A DNA stretch of 64,000 nt from Gilvimarinus japonicus (GTDB lineage: Bacteria; Pseudomonadota; Gammaproteobacteria; Pseudomonadales; Cellvibrionaceae), in the NCBI RefSeq assembly GCF_042847215.1, contig NZ_AP031500.1, forward strand, positions 1,860,001-1,924,000. Direction: 5' to 3'. The notes under the pieces were generated by a model, which worked only from the letters and a program-made list of their open reading frames with translations, was not told the origin of the DNA and made no database searches. Shown piece after piece: positions 1 to 7,398 of the stretch; the stretch's first letter is position 1; the number at the start of each line of letters is the position of its first letter. The position numbers and the translations under genes are program-made.

Positions 1-336
1 GCAAAGCCATCAACAGGTGGGGCATTAGCTGATGCTAGTGAAGATGTTTTTAAAATATATGGAAATCCTTTTTCAGGTTCTGATCAGGCTAACCCCTATT
101 ACCCTAATCAATCTGAATTGACGTTAGAAAGCGTATCTTCATCTGGTTATCGAGCTTTTCCAGAACCCATTAAAATACATTCAGTGGGTGATTTTGTATT
201 TATTTCTGCATCGCAAATATCTCAGCAGGAGTCAAGTATAAAAAATACACTGTTGGTTGGTAGTTTTTTTGTTAGACGAAAAGATTTTGACGAATGGCTT
301 AACAGCGTATGCGATCACCTTGGATTGCCGGAGTAA
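1..336 (+). CDS. Phage-region hypothetical protein, C-terminal part (5' end outside window)
   Basis: The reading frame is open from base 1 to the TAA at 334-336, so 111 C-terminal residues are visible and the true start lies left of the window. An apparent TTG start at 118 is inside this longer frame and is not needed. The protein is Ser/Asn-rich, without a membrane segment or a motif I recognise. It sits 5 bp upstream of the next gene in the same direction, so it is probably co-transcribed with the tail genes. The DNA is AT-rich. Function unknown; a structural or assembly role is inferred only from position. Confidence 0.6.
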   Translation, partial: AKPSTGGALADASEDVFKIYGNPFSGSDQANPYYPNQSELTLESVSSSGYRAFPEPIKIHSVGDFVFISASQISQQESSIKNTLLVGSFFVRRKDFDEWLNSVCDHLGLPE

Positions 337-341
337 ATTAA

Positions 342-848
342 ATGAAAACCGTTATTTTTGATGTGGTGCGCGATGGCGCGATGTTGGTTTACCCAGATGA
401 TCCGACGTTATTTTCGGATACGTCATTGACTACGGTGGCCGGTCGAGTTGTGGCGGTTTATGTGGGGGATATGGACATTGAGACCTATATTCCTGAACCA
501 GAGTTTGTGTTTGACCCGCGTCCCGAACTAACTATATCTAGCATTTCCGGCCCTGATTATGTTTCAGAGGAGTTGACTTATTTTGAGGCGTCCGAAGGTC
601 AAGAGGTAGTTTTTACCGGTGCCATCGATGTGCCTGATTCCGACCGTCCCTTTACTATGCCGATAGTTCGAAAAGACACTGGCCGCGTTATTTTTGCGCG
701 CGCTCAAGTGTTTGAGGGGGTGTTTACGGCTACGGTTAAGTTTCCGGTCTCTGGCTTATGGGAAACAAACGCAGAGTTAGTTAACCAGTACCGGCAGCCC
801 GATGAGCATTTAAAATTCAACGGAATTCAAGGCGTGGTGGTGGTGTGA
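342..848 (+). CDS. Phage tail-region protein, 168 aa, unknown function
   Basis: ATG at 342 has a GGAG about 10 nt upstream (328-331), inside the end of the preceding gene. The acidic, beta-rich protein has a middle and C-terminal part (about residues 55-165) that reads like an Ig-like or beta-sandwich domain: a run on avoiding the phrase 'EGQEVVFTG' followed by regularly spaced hydrophobic strands. Such domains are common as decoration on tail and baseplate proteins. I do not recognise a family. Its stop overlaps the start of the next gene (TGATG at 846-850), so the two are translationally coupled within the tail operon. Confidence 0.6.
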   Translation: MKTVIFDVVRDGAMLVYPDDPTLFSDTSLTTVAGRVVAVYVGDMDIETYIPEPEFVFDPRPELTISSISGPDYVSEELTYFEASEGQEVVFTGAIDVPDSDRPFTMPIVRKDTGRVIFARAQVFEGVFTATVKFPVSGLWETNAELVNQYRQPDEHLKFNGIQGVVVV

Positions 849-1789
849 TGGGGTTTCAGCCGGTGTCGATTAGTTTAGGTGGGCTGAGTGGCAAGGATGA
901 TTTCCCGTCTTATGTAACTCGTCTTGATCTGATGCAAACGATTGAGTTTGCCGAGTCGCGTTTCTCTAATATGGAAATTAATTGGCCGTTTAATGGCACA
1001 TTGATCCGGGGTTGGCGACCTATTGAACCAGTTCGTCATGCCCTTGGGTTTTCTGATTGGATAGAATTTTATAATGCGTGGTTACAGTATTTTAAGGGCG
1101 ATGCTAGGGTCGCGTTTATTCACCCTTGGCAAGAGGGTGTAGGTTACGGTAATGGGATTCACAAAACTTTGTCGGCAAAAAATGTTATCGATGCTATGGC
1201 AAATAAACTGCGTGACGATAAAGACCGGCTTTGCCCAAGCGGTGATACGGAGGTCATTTCGGTTGTTTTTAGCAGTGCAACGTTGATCGATTTGGCAAGC
1301 TTGGTTGATAGTTTTAGCGCAGTATTCCCATTTCCCGAGCTGGCTATGATTAAGCGTTTGTCACTGCGCATGGCGAGCTATGATTTGGATAGCGTTAAGT
1401 TATCAGAGCCGGTTACTAACCCACAGTGGGTTAACGTAAGCTCTGAAAAAATGCAAGCGTTAAGAAACACTCGGGCAATTTCGGGAGCCCAAATGGCTAT
1501 GCTTGATGGGTCGATGGTCGAGAACGAAGAAAGGGTGGAGCTTCAAGGTTTAATCGCAAGAAAGCGAGCTTATTTAGAGTCGATAGAGCAAGCCCAGGAT
1601 GAGCTAATAAATGCAGCGCCTGGGGGCGGCGGTCAGTACTTTTATTCAAAGGCTCAGTCGCCCAAGTTATGCGCCGATGCGCTGATAAATGCTAATGACT
1701 TTGATCACTCTGATGTGTATAGCGCGGGTTTGTTGCTGGCCGGCGCTCCTGGTGAATTGGACGCGCTTAAAGAGGCATTCGGGCTGTGA
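848..1789 (+). CDS. Phage tail/baseplate-region protein, about 313 aa
   Basis: I chose ATG 848 because it overlaps the upstream stop as TGATG; a GTG at 845 is also in frame. The first 190 residues are mixed alpha/beta with many aromatics. Residues about 215-255 form a charged helical stretch that could be coiled coil, followed by a Gly-rich turn (GGGG near residue 260). The position, upstream of a hub-like and a spike-like gene, corresponds to where Mu-like phages carry gpN/gp43 (DNA circularisation or tail assembly), but I see no convincing motif match and leave the function open. The stop overlaps the next start by 4 bp. Confidence 0.55.
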   Translation: MGFQPVSISLGGLSGKDDFPSYVTRLDLMQTIEFAESRFSNMEINWPFNGTLIRGWRPIEPVRHALGFSDWIEFYNAWLQYFKGDARVAFIHPWQEGVGYGNGIHKTLSAKNVIDAMANKLRDDKDRLCPSGDTEVISVVFSSATLIDLASLVDSFSAVFPFPELAMIKRLSLRMASYDLDSVKLSEPVTNPQWVNVSSEKMQALRNTRAISGAQMAMLDGSMVENEERVELQGLIARKRAYLESIEQAQDELINAAPGGGGQYFYSKAQSPKLCADALINANDFDHSDVYSAGLLLAGAPGELDALKEAFGL

Positions 1790-2340
1790 ATTTAAACGAG
1801 TATAAGGTTCCCGAGTACAGCTTAAAAGTTCGCGGGCAAATGCCTTATGATTCTGATCCTCTTGGAGGACAAACCAGTGGTTCGAGCCGGGCGCACAAAG
1901 GCATTAAGCCTAAGATGCTGTTTGTATCGCTGCAAATACCGATGAATGAGCCTGTGGTTCTTGAGAGGTTGCTGGCAGTGGCAGAGGCAACCGACGCCGC
2001 CGGCGCATTAGTCGTCTACGATTTGCAAGATAACACAGGCAATGCAATGAAGATTCGACAAGTGCAGTTTGGCGAGGTGTTCACCGTTAGTGAGAAAGAG
2101 AGTGTGCGCGCATGGGATATTAGCTTTGTTTTACATGAATACTATAGCGTTCCTGAGAAAAAAGAACAGAGGATGACGACCGGCGATGCGCCCCCGCAGG
2201 TTGCAGCAGGTGCAACGGTAAGCGGTGGTGAAATCGAAAGCCAAAGCCAAGAGGTGAAGTTATCACCGTCTTATTGGAAGGCGGCGCTCGATAAATTGGA
2301 GAGTTACTTAGACGAAAGTAACGCAGAGGGCGCACAGTGA
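1786..2340 (+). CDS. Probable phage baseplate-complex protein, 184 aa
   Basis: GTG 1786 overlaps the stop of the previous gene (GTGA). The protein has a disordered N-terminus (Gly/Ser around residues 22-35), then a compact beta-rich core (about 40-120) containing a phrase on combining or joining values for a tensor-like quantity (ALVVYDLQDN) and a Trp-Asp-Ile-Ser-Phe strand. A low-complexity Gln/Glu/Ser tail follows. This resembles small baseplate proteins encoded before the hub gene in myophage-like clusters, but the assignment is inference. The stop again overlaps the next start (2337-2340), so the genes are co-translated in fixed order. Confidence 0.5.
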   Translation: MNLNEYKVPEYSLKVRGQMPYDSDPLGGQTSGSSRAHKGIKPKMLFVSLQIPMNEPVVLERLLAVAEATDAAGALVVYDLQDNTGNAMKIRQVQFGEVFTVSEKESVRAWDISFVLHEYYSVPEKKEQRMTTGDAPPQVAAGATVSGGEIESQSQEVKLSPSYWKAALDKLESYLDESNAEGAQ

Positions 2341-3053
2341 AGTTAACCAAACGTTTAAAGGTTAATGGTGTTGAGTGTCAGATAGTCGATGATATGGTGA
2401 CGCTTAATTTGTCGCGACCCGGACGATCGGTGTTTTCTGTTGTTTCACCAGTGACTTTGTCTGGCGTTGTTGAGCTTTCAATGGGTTACGACCCACAGCG
2501 GTTGCACCGGTATTTTATCGGTTATGTCGAAAACAGCATGACAACAAACGTTAATGTCCAGCGATTGATGTGCCGCGAGTTAACGGGTGTTCTTGATCGC
2601 ATTACACCGTTTAATTTACGACATGTTTCTTTGCTTAAAGTATTAAAAATACTGTCAGAGTTAACGGCGCTGAAGTTCGTTATTCCAGAAAAAGCAAACG
2701 TTTATTTAGCGCCTTACTTTTATTCTTGGGGTGGCGGTTACCATGTTATGGACTCTATCGGCCGGATTTTTGGCTTTGAAAAGTTTATGTGGCAAGCCCA
2801 AGGCGACGGGCGTGTTTTTGTCGGGCCGTGGTCGGATAGTTACTGGAGCAATAAGCCGGTAGAGTTGGGGGCGCAAGCTCTGACTGACCACGGGTATGTT
2901 AACCAGGCTAAAGTCCCGGCGATTCCGTTACTCAGGCCGGGGGCACACTTAGTGCAAGACGGTAAACGCTTGATTGTGTCCCAAGTGCAACTGGCGGGTA
3001 GCTATATGAATATTACTTGGTCGGATAACCCTTGGAGAGCACAGCGTGATTGA
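2337..3053 (+). CDS. Phage baseplate hub-like protein (gpD/gp44/gp27 type)
   Basis: GTG 2337 overlaps the previous stop. The protein is 238 aa and beta-rich, with the layout of tail hub proteins: an N-terminal domain with the phrase GYDPQRLHRYFIGYV (about residues 49-63), as in hub proteins that describe the tube-like fold, then a helical stretch (about 100-120, L-K-I-L-S-E-L-T), then a C-terminal beta domain. It is shorter than Mu gp44 or P2 gpD (about 370-390 aa), so a domain is reduced or missing. It lies immediately upstream of the spike gene, the usual hub-spike order, and its end overlaps that gene by 8 bp. Confidence 0.55.
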   Translation: MKLTKRLKVNGVECQIVDDMVTLNLSRPGRSVFSVVSPVTLSGVVELSMGYDPQRLHRYFIGYVENSMTTNVNVQRLMCRELTGVLDRITPFNLRHVSLLKVLKILSELTALKFVIPEKANVYLAPYFYSWGGGYHVMDSIGRIFGFEKFMWQAQGDGRVFVGPWSDSYWSNKPVELGAQALTDHGYVNQAKVPAIPLLRPGAHLVQDGKRLIVSQVQLAGSYMNITWSDNPWRAQRD

Positions 3054-4050
3054 GCAAATAAAACGAATTATTGGTAACTTATATCCAGAAATTAGAGGCG
3101 GGTATCACTTGCCGCGTTTTGCCCGTGTGTTGTCTATTAGCGACGCGCCAAACGATGGTGGGGTAACGGATAACTACCGCCCCCGCTATGCGGTAAACAT
3201 TCAGGTGTTAAAAGAGAATGGTAAACCTGATAGCGCTTTGCCGGTCTTTAATGACTTGGCTTTACCGGTATTGTCAGTGGGTATGGAGCGAGGGGGCTTT
3301 GGTTTCCCCCAACCCGGTTGCTTGGTAGAGGTTGCCTTTGCTTACGGCTCACCCCAGCGACCCTTTATCCGCACTGTTTTAAGTACCGATGCCTCGATGC
3401 CAGAAGTCGCTGTGGGTGACGATCGTCAACAAACCGCCCCCGGAATTTTTGAGCATACCCGCGCCAATGGCGATAAATCACGCACGACGTTTGGTGACGT
3501 AACCGATACCTGTCACGACTATACGCTTGACGCAGCCGATATTATTCAGCGTGCGCAATCATTAACGTCAGAGCTTTCAGGGCACAGTAAAGAGAATGTC
3601 GGTGGTCTTAAACTTATCGAAGCGATGGCGGCGGTTAAACTGCTAAGCGGTGGTTTTTTTAGAATCGTATCAGTCGGTCACATAAGTTTAGTTTCTGGGG
3701 GAAACTTACACGAATACCTTGCCGGCGGGAAACAAACCTACGCTGAGGAAGATATCAAGGCTGTTACAAAAAAAGCAATGATAACTGAGTGCGAAAAAGT
3801 AGAAACACTGGCAGCGTCGGCAATTCGTTTAAACGTCAAAACGGATGGAAAAGTTTACATAGGTGATGACAACGTAAACGTGGTTAAGGCACTGGCCGAT
3901 CTCACAGGTATTGTTAAAGACTTGGCAACCAAGGTCGCAAACCACGTCCACCCAAGCGTAGGCGCGCCCACTTCCACTGCCTCGCAGTTTACGGCTAAAG
4001 CAACAGAAGCCGACGCACTGAAAAGTAAAGTTGATCTGGTGGCAGAGTAA
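3046..4050 (+). CDS. Phage baseplate spike / assembly protein V (gpV/gp45-like)
   Basis: GTG 3046, with GGAG about 11 nt upstream, overlaps the hub gene. Residues about 20-110 match the OB-fold of baseplate assembly protein V: a Pro-x-x-Gly-Cys-Leu-Val-Glu-Val-Ala-Phe core and a following G-S-P-Q-R-P-F-I strand. The middle (about 150-270) is repetitive beta, suited to a trimeric beta-helix. The tail has an N-H-V-H-P motif with G-x-P-T-S-T (about 302-313), typical of spike tips where histidines can bind a metal ion. It would form the membrane-piercing spike under the tail tube. No wedge genes (gpW/gp25, gpJ/gp47, gpI/gp48) follow, which is unusual. Confidence 0.72.
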   Translation: MIEQIKRIIGNLYPEIRGGYHLPRFARVLSISDAPNDGGVTDNYRPRYAVNIQVLKENGKPDSALPVFNDLALPVLSVGMERGGFGFPQPGCLVEVAFAYGSPQRPFIRTVLSTDASMPEVAVGDDRQQTAPGIFEHTRANGDKSRTTFGDVTDTCHDYTLDAADIIQRAQSLTSELSGHSKENVGGLKLIEAMAAVKLLSGGFFRIVSVGHISLVSGGNLHEYLAGGKQTYAEEDIKAVTKKAMITECEKVETLAASAIRLNVKTDGKVYIGDDNVNVVKALADLTGIVKDLATKVANHVHPSVGAPTSTASQFTAKATEADALKSKVDLVAE

Positions 4051-4470
4051 TTAAAACGAGATGCGAACCGGCTGCGAGGTATAAACGTCTAACACTTGCC
4101 CGGACTTGGCGAGCAATCGGGCTTGAAGGGTGATTGTTGAGCCTGTGCGTATATCCCCACGAAAATAGCTTCCCCCGGTCGCGGCTAGATCAAAGGCAAC
4201 ACCGTCTCGTACGCACCTAAAGCCCTGGTCACGGCTTAACCCGTTGATGTTCTCGATGCGCCCGCCCTGGGCGCTTTTGTCGTTCAGCAGCAAGTAGCAG
4301 GTTTCACCCTCACGCCCGGTGCCCAAAGTGACGCGCTGGCCGGCCTGACCGTTCACTGTAGCCGGCGCAACCCCAATCAGCCGGTAAGGCACCGCCACCA
4401 AGCTATCAGCCCCCCACGCCGCAGCACAGGCGCTAACCAGCGCTAACAATCCAACCTGTTTAATATTCAT
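4051..4470 (-). CDS. Small secreted protein at the element's end, 139 aa, unknown
   Basis: ATG at 4470 starts a clear signal peptide: Met-Asn-Ile-Lys, a hydrophobic core, then cleavage after A-A-A-W-G-A. The mature part (about 118 aa) is beta-rich, with a Cys pair (E-T-C-Y and F-R-C-V) that could form a disulphide in the periplasm. It is convergent with the spike gene, with no gap between the stop codons (4050/4051), and looks more GC-rich than the phage genes to its left. Position beside the attachment site, opposite orientation and different composition suit a cargo (lysogenic conversion or moron) gene. I do not recognise the family. Confidence 0.6.
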   Translation of the reverse strand: MNIKQVGLLALVSACAAAWGADSLVAVPYRLIGVAPATVNGQAGQRVTLGTGREGETCYLLLNDKSAQGGRIENINGLSRDQGFRCVRDGVAFDLAATGGSYFRGDIRTGSTITLQARLLAKSGQVLDVYTSQPVRISF

Positions 4471-4857
4471 ACAGCTAGCCTATAACAGAAAAAAATTTCC
4501 AACAACCAAAGCGAGAAGAAAAATCACTCCTCCCCACCTGCCGAGTTTGGACGTTTTTTTGCGTCAATGAATGCGCTATTTGGCTCGGGCGCCCTGTGTA
4601 GCGGGGCGCAGGGCATGTGGCAGTTTCAGCAATTGAATACATTTGTGCATGTGTGAAGACTAGGCACATACGTTTTATTGGCTTCAAACCCGCGCCCCGC
4701 TTAGCTTTCCGAAAGATTCCCGAAAACGCACGGCGAAACGAAAAAAGTGTATACAAACTGTATACGGCAACGCTCACTTACTCAGATCAACGGGCCGTAA
4801 CTTACTGATATATAGCGCTAATTCTACACTACGGGGCGCAACTTGCGCCCATTGATA
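4471..4857. other. Non-coding end of the element with inverted and direct repeats
   Basis: No credible gene lies in these 387 bp. Visible structure: GTATAC repeated as an inverted pair with a 5-bp spacer (4749-4765); two direct copies of ACTTACT (4776-4782 and 4800-4806); an 8-bp inverted repeat GGGCGCAA-C-TTGCGCCC (4834-4850) ending 7 bp before the tRNA fragment; and a weak GCCCTG/CAGGGC hairpin near 4590-4615. Short repeats beside a tRNA-type core are what tyrosine integrases and excisionases bind as arm sites, so this may be the P-arm of attR. That is inference. Confidence 0.45.
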
Positions 4858-4917
4858 AGACTTAAAATCTGCCGATCTTAAATGATCGTGCCGGTTCAAT
4901 TCCGGCTCCGGGCACCA
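4858..4917 (+). other. attR: 3' fragment of tRNA-Leu(UAA)
   Basis: The sequence contains the anticodon loop CTTAAAA (anticodon UAA, 4861-4867) and the 3' anticodon stem TCTGC. A long class II variable arm follows (CGATC/GATCG hairpin around TTAAAT), then the T-arm with GGTTCAATTCC, then acceptor strand TCCGGGC, A and CCA (ending 4917). The 5' half is absent: no acceptor GCCCGGA or D-arm precedes it, and only the last three bases (AGA) of the 5' anticodon stem match. This is the signature of the target-site duplicate left by integration into a tRNA gene. The crossover core is inferred to be about 60 bp or a part of it. It is not a functional tRNA gene. Confidence 0.8.
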
Positions 4918-5252
4918 TTTTCTTTTATCATTTGTTGTTTTCTCTGCTGCGCCAGCACTTCGCAAGATCGGCCAAGATTGAGCCGGTTTCCGTGTTGTTA
5001 CTCGCCTTTAATTCTGCGTACTTATCCGTTAAATCGGTCTGCCTCCGGCTGTCTGCCGGTATGGCTTTGATTGTCAGGTTATCTGTTTAGTTCTCTAGGG
5101 TATCTCCAGGGCTGGTTTGTTGTGCCTGTGATTTGGCTAGCCAGTGGCGCACTTGGTTCGGCTGAGCAATCTGTGCACCCCCAATGTTAAGGGTAGTGAA
5201 AAAATGTGTGACGCAATACCATCTCGAGCTGTTTGTGCCAGGTTGGTAGTGG
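4918..5252. other. Intergenic DNA right of the attachment site
   Basis: About 335 bp with no credible coding sequence; the open frames here are short, lack ribosome-binding sites and carry no recognisable motif. The first 25 bp are T-rich and may be the leftover terminator region of the original tRNA-Leu gene. Confidence 0.4.
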
Positions 5253-5281
5253 TTGGCGACAAATTACGCAATTTTTATAAG
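5253..5281 (+). promoter_or_regulatory. Candidate sigma-70 promoter for the lipoprotein gene
   Basis: TTGGCG (5253-5258) and TATAAG (5276-5281) are separated by exactly 17 bp and lie 33 bp upstream of the ATG at 5315. This is a pattern match only. Confidence 0.5.
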
Positions 5282-5314
5282 CTGTTCTAATCAAGAGTAT
5301 TTTTGGGGAAAAGT

Positions 5315-6502
5315 ATGATTAAAGGTTCACCCTTGGCTGTGGTAGTAGCTTCTGTTTTGATGTACGGCTGTGCAAGTCAGCCAAAATTGGCGGCGCCTTT
5401 GACGATGCCTAGCGTGCCGTTGGCAGAGGATAGCTTTGTCGAGGCGGAGCTTAAAGTGTTTGACGATAGTCAGTTGGCCGATAATGTTGTGCAGCTAAGC
5501 TCTCATGCGGTTAGCGCTAACAGTTCGGTTGTGATTAACGTGCCGGCAAGTTTGTTTGAAGATCAGTCTGATTCGCAAACTAACAACCAAGATTTTAAAA
5601 CTAAAGACTTTTTTAATGAAGCGGAACAGCAGATCGAAAAAGAGTTAATGCGCAATGGCTTTCGGATGTTGAGTCGTTCAAAGTTTGAGGCAAAGTTGCG
5701 TGAGCTGCGCGATGAGTCTCGTTGCGATTTAAGTAATTATGACTGCTTGCGCTCCTCAGTTTCGCCCGATGTAAAACCTGTACTAGAAGAGCTGAAAGCT
5801 AAATTTGATCGCGGTGATTTGTCGGCAACACGATACGCTGAGCAAGTGCGGGACATTCGTTCGCAAATGCAGATGTCGTCAGCAGGGCGTAGCCGCAATG
5901 GTGATGAAAAAGAGCTAACAGATATTTCCGAAGTTATCCGTGCGGCGCAAGATGGAGAAATTCGCTCGGATTACATCTTACAGATCAATATTTTTGATAC
6001 GGAAAAACAAAAGAAGTTAATGCTGGACTTGCGCCATGACGATCAAATACGAGCATTTGTGCGCAATAATCCAGGTATAGCGGATGAGTTTACAGGCTCG
6101 CCCAGTAAGCATCAGATCAGCTGTGCGGTAATTGAGGCAAGTTTGAATGCCAAACTTGTGCATGTGAAAACTGGTGAGATTGCCTGGATCGGTGAGCATA
6201 GTCTCAATGAATTTAGCTCTGGGGTGCAGTCTGTATCGGTAGAGTTGGGGCAGCGTCACTATGTGTCAAACGCCGCTGAAGTCGAAAACTTTGTGCGGTC
6301 CCAAAATCGCTATAGCGCTCGCGAGGCTCGCTACGGCCGGAGTGTGGAGGTGCCGGAATTTACCTACGCCGATAAGCTATTAGGCCCCGATGTGAGTGGC
6401 GGTAGTTGTAATCAGAGTTGGAGCACCTCGAACGAGGTTAAGTTGGAGTTGGCTCGTAAGGTGGCAAGAGAGTTAATTAGCACGATTGCCATTGGCGAAT
6501 AG
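5315..6502 (+). CDS. Large putative outer-membrane lipoprotein, 395 aa, unknown
   Basis: ATG 5315 is preferred over an in-frame TTG at 5303 because GGGG precedes it. The N-terminus is a lipoprotein signal with lipobox L-M-Y-G-C, so Cys near residue 20 would be lipidated; the following Ala-Ser favours outer-membrane sorting. The mature protein is hydrophilic. It has a charged helical region (about 95-200) and a C-terminal region with strand patterns and several Cys (S-x-x-C near 260, G-G-S-C-N near 370). The phrases on fractional secretion seen in CsgG-type lipoproteins (a segment like K-T-G-E-I-A-W) are present around residue 285, so a distant relationship is possible. It is monocistronic, with its own promoter and terminator. 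Confidence 0.65.
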   Translation: MIKGSPLAVVVASVLMYGCASQPKLAAPLTMPSVPLAEDSFVEAELKVFDDSQLADNVVQLSSHAVSANSSVVINVPASLFEDQSDSQTNNQDFKTKDFFNEAEQQIEKELMRNGFRMLSRSKFEAKLRELRDESRCDLSNYDCLRSSVSPDVKPVLEELKAKFDRGDLSATRYAEQVRDIRSQMQMSSAGRSRNGDEKELTDISEVIRAAQDGEIRSDYILQINIFDTEKQKKLMLDLRHDDQIRAFVRNNPGIADEFTGSPSKHQISCAVIEASLNAKLVHVKTGEIAWIGEHSLNEFSSGVQSVSVELGQRHYVSNAAEVENFVRSQNRYSAREARYGRSVEVPEFTYADKLLGPDVSGGSCNQSWSTSNEVKLELARKVARELISTIAIGE

Positions 6503-6514
6503 TCTTACCCTCTT

Positions 6515-6549
6515 GGCCCCAGTGGTGTTGTTACCCTGGGGCCTTTTTT
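6515..6549 (+). terminator. Rho-independent terminator after the lipoprotein gene
   Basis: Stem GGCCCCAG (6515-6522) with CTGGGGCC (6536-6543), followed by six T, 12 bp after the stop codon. Confidence 0.8.
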
Positions 6550-6563
6550 ATATCCCAGTTTGC

Positions 6564-6929
6564 TTAGAACGCTTTGCTCATGGCCAAATGTAAAATCCCC
6601 AAAATCCACACAAAGGCCAGTGCACCAGCCGCCCGTCGTTTAGCTTTGCTAACGGATTTCATGGCAATAACCCCGGTGACAATATAGGCGATAACCAGCA
6701 GTAATTTAACGCTGAGCCAGTTGATGGGCCAGAGTGAGTAGCCGACGGTAAACATTAAGGCAAAGCCGCTGAGGAGTAGGCAAGTGTCGATAACGTGAGG
6801 CGCGATTTTAAAAAACTTAGCGTGAATAAAGCGAGCGCCGGCTTCGCGGGCGAAAAAACGCAAGGCAAATAATCCGATGGAGAGTACAACGAACATCAGG
6901 TGGGAGTGTTTGAGGGCCATGTAGCTCAT
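6564..6929 (-). CDS. SirB2 family inner-membrane protein
   Basis: 121 aa with four hydrophobic segments (about 10-27, 45-65, 70-92, 98-115), matching the SirB2 family in length and in the N-terminal L-K-H-x-H-x-x-F pattern. The biochemical role of SirB2 proteins is not settled; related proteins occur near haem and NO genes. The ATG at 6929 overlaps the nsrR stop as ATGA (6926-6929), so it is translationally coupled as the last gene of nnrS-nsrR-sirB2. That position suggests a part in NO or haem-related membrane functions under NsrR control, which is inference. Confidence 0.75.
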   Translation of the reverse strand: MSYMALKHSHLMFVVLSIGLFALRFFAREAGARFIHAKFFKIAPHVIDTCLLLSGFALMFTVGYSLWPINWLSVKLLLVIAYIVTGVIAMKSVSKAKRRAAGALAFVWILGILHLAMSKAF

Positions 6930-7363
6930 AAATTTAGCAACCTAAGTAGTTGGATGTGGTGTTTTTTATTGGGTGTTAAGTCGGCCAGGGTGTAGTTGTC
7001 TAGTACCGCTATAAAGGCCGCCAATGCCTCGGCAAAAATGCCTTTTAAGCGGCACACAGGGGTTAGAGTACAGGTATCGGTAGCGCTGTTAAAGCACTCT
7101 ACTATGGCAAAATCTTGTTCGGTGTCGCGCACCAGCGCGCCCAGGTTTATTTCGCCGGCTGGGCGGCTTAACTGCAAGCCGCCGTTTTTGCCTCGGGTGG
7201 CGTCAAGGTAGCCTAGCTGGTTGAGCTGTTGCACTACCTTCATAAGGTGGTTTTTGGATATATCGTAGCGCGCCGCGATATCGGCGATGGTGGCTCGTTG
7301 ATCGCACACTGCTAAGTACATTAAAACCCGCAGGGCGTAGTCGGTATAGCGGGTGATTCTCAT
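6926..7363 (-). CDS. nsrR: NsrR, nitric-oxide-sensing Fe-S repressor (Rrf2 family)
   Basis: 145 aa. The N-terminal winged helix (M-R-I-T-R-Y-T-D-Y-A-L-R) is the NsrR signature. Three cysteines at residues 90, 98 and 104 (E-C-F, D-T-C-T, V-C-R) are the cluster ligands; spacing is C-x7-C-x5-C, close to the E. coli C91/C96/C102 set. NO destroys the [Fe-S] cluster and relieves repression. The gene starts 35 bp after nnrS on the same strand, and an NsrR-type operator lies upstream of nnrS, so the repressor very probably controls its own operon. Distinguished from IscR at 50142 by its N-terminus and Cys spacing. Confidence 0.88.
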   Translation of the reverse strand: MRITRYTDYALRVLMYLAVCDQRATIADIAARYDISKNHLMKVVQQLNQLGYLDATRGKNGGLQLSRPAGEINLGALVRDTEQDFAIVECFNSATDTCTLTPVCRLKGIFAEALAAFIAVLDNYTLADLTPNKKHHIQLLRLLNL

Positions 7364-7398
7364 GCGTTACCTTTTTGTTGGGTGGTAGGGGGCGCCGG

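Larger units (their letters stand above)
1..4917. mobile_element. Right end of an integrated prophage-like element in tRNA-Leu(UAA)
   Basis: A run of tightly packed, mutually overlapping tail/baseplate-type genes (1-4050), one convergent secreted-protein gene (4051-4470) and non-coding DNA end exactly at a 3' fragment of a tRNA-Leu gene (4858-4917). For an element inserted in the 3' half of a plus-strand tRNA, the restored full tRNA lies at the left end and the short duplicate at the right end, so the element extends left out of the window. The genes near position 1 also look AT-richer than the chromosomal genes after 5 kb. No integrase, repressor, capsid or lysis gene is visible here. Whether the element is a functional prophage, a remnant or a tail-like particle cluster cannot be told from this end alone. 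Confidence 0.75.

Noticed and set aside
4475..5070. Several 60-100 aa open frames on both strands around the att site
   Set aside because: No RBS, no motifs, Cys/Arg-rich composition; they overlap the tRNA fragment or repeats.
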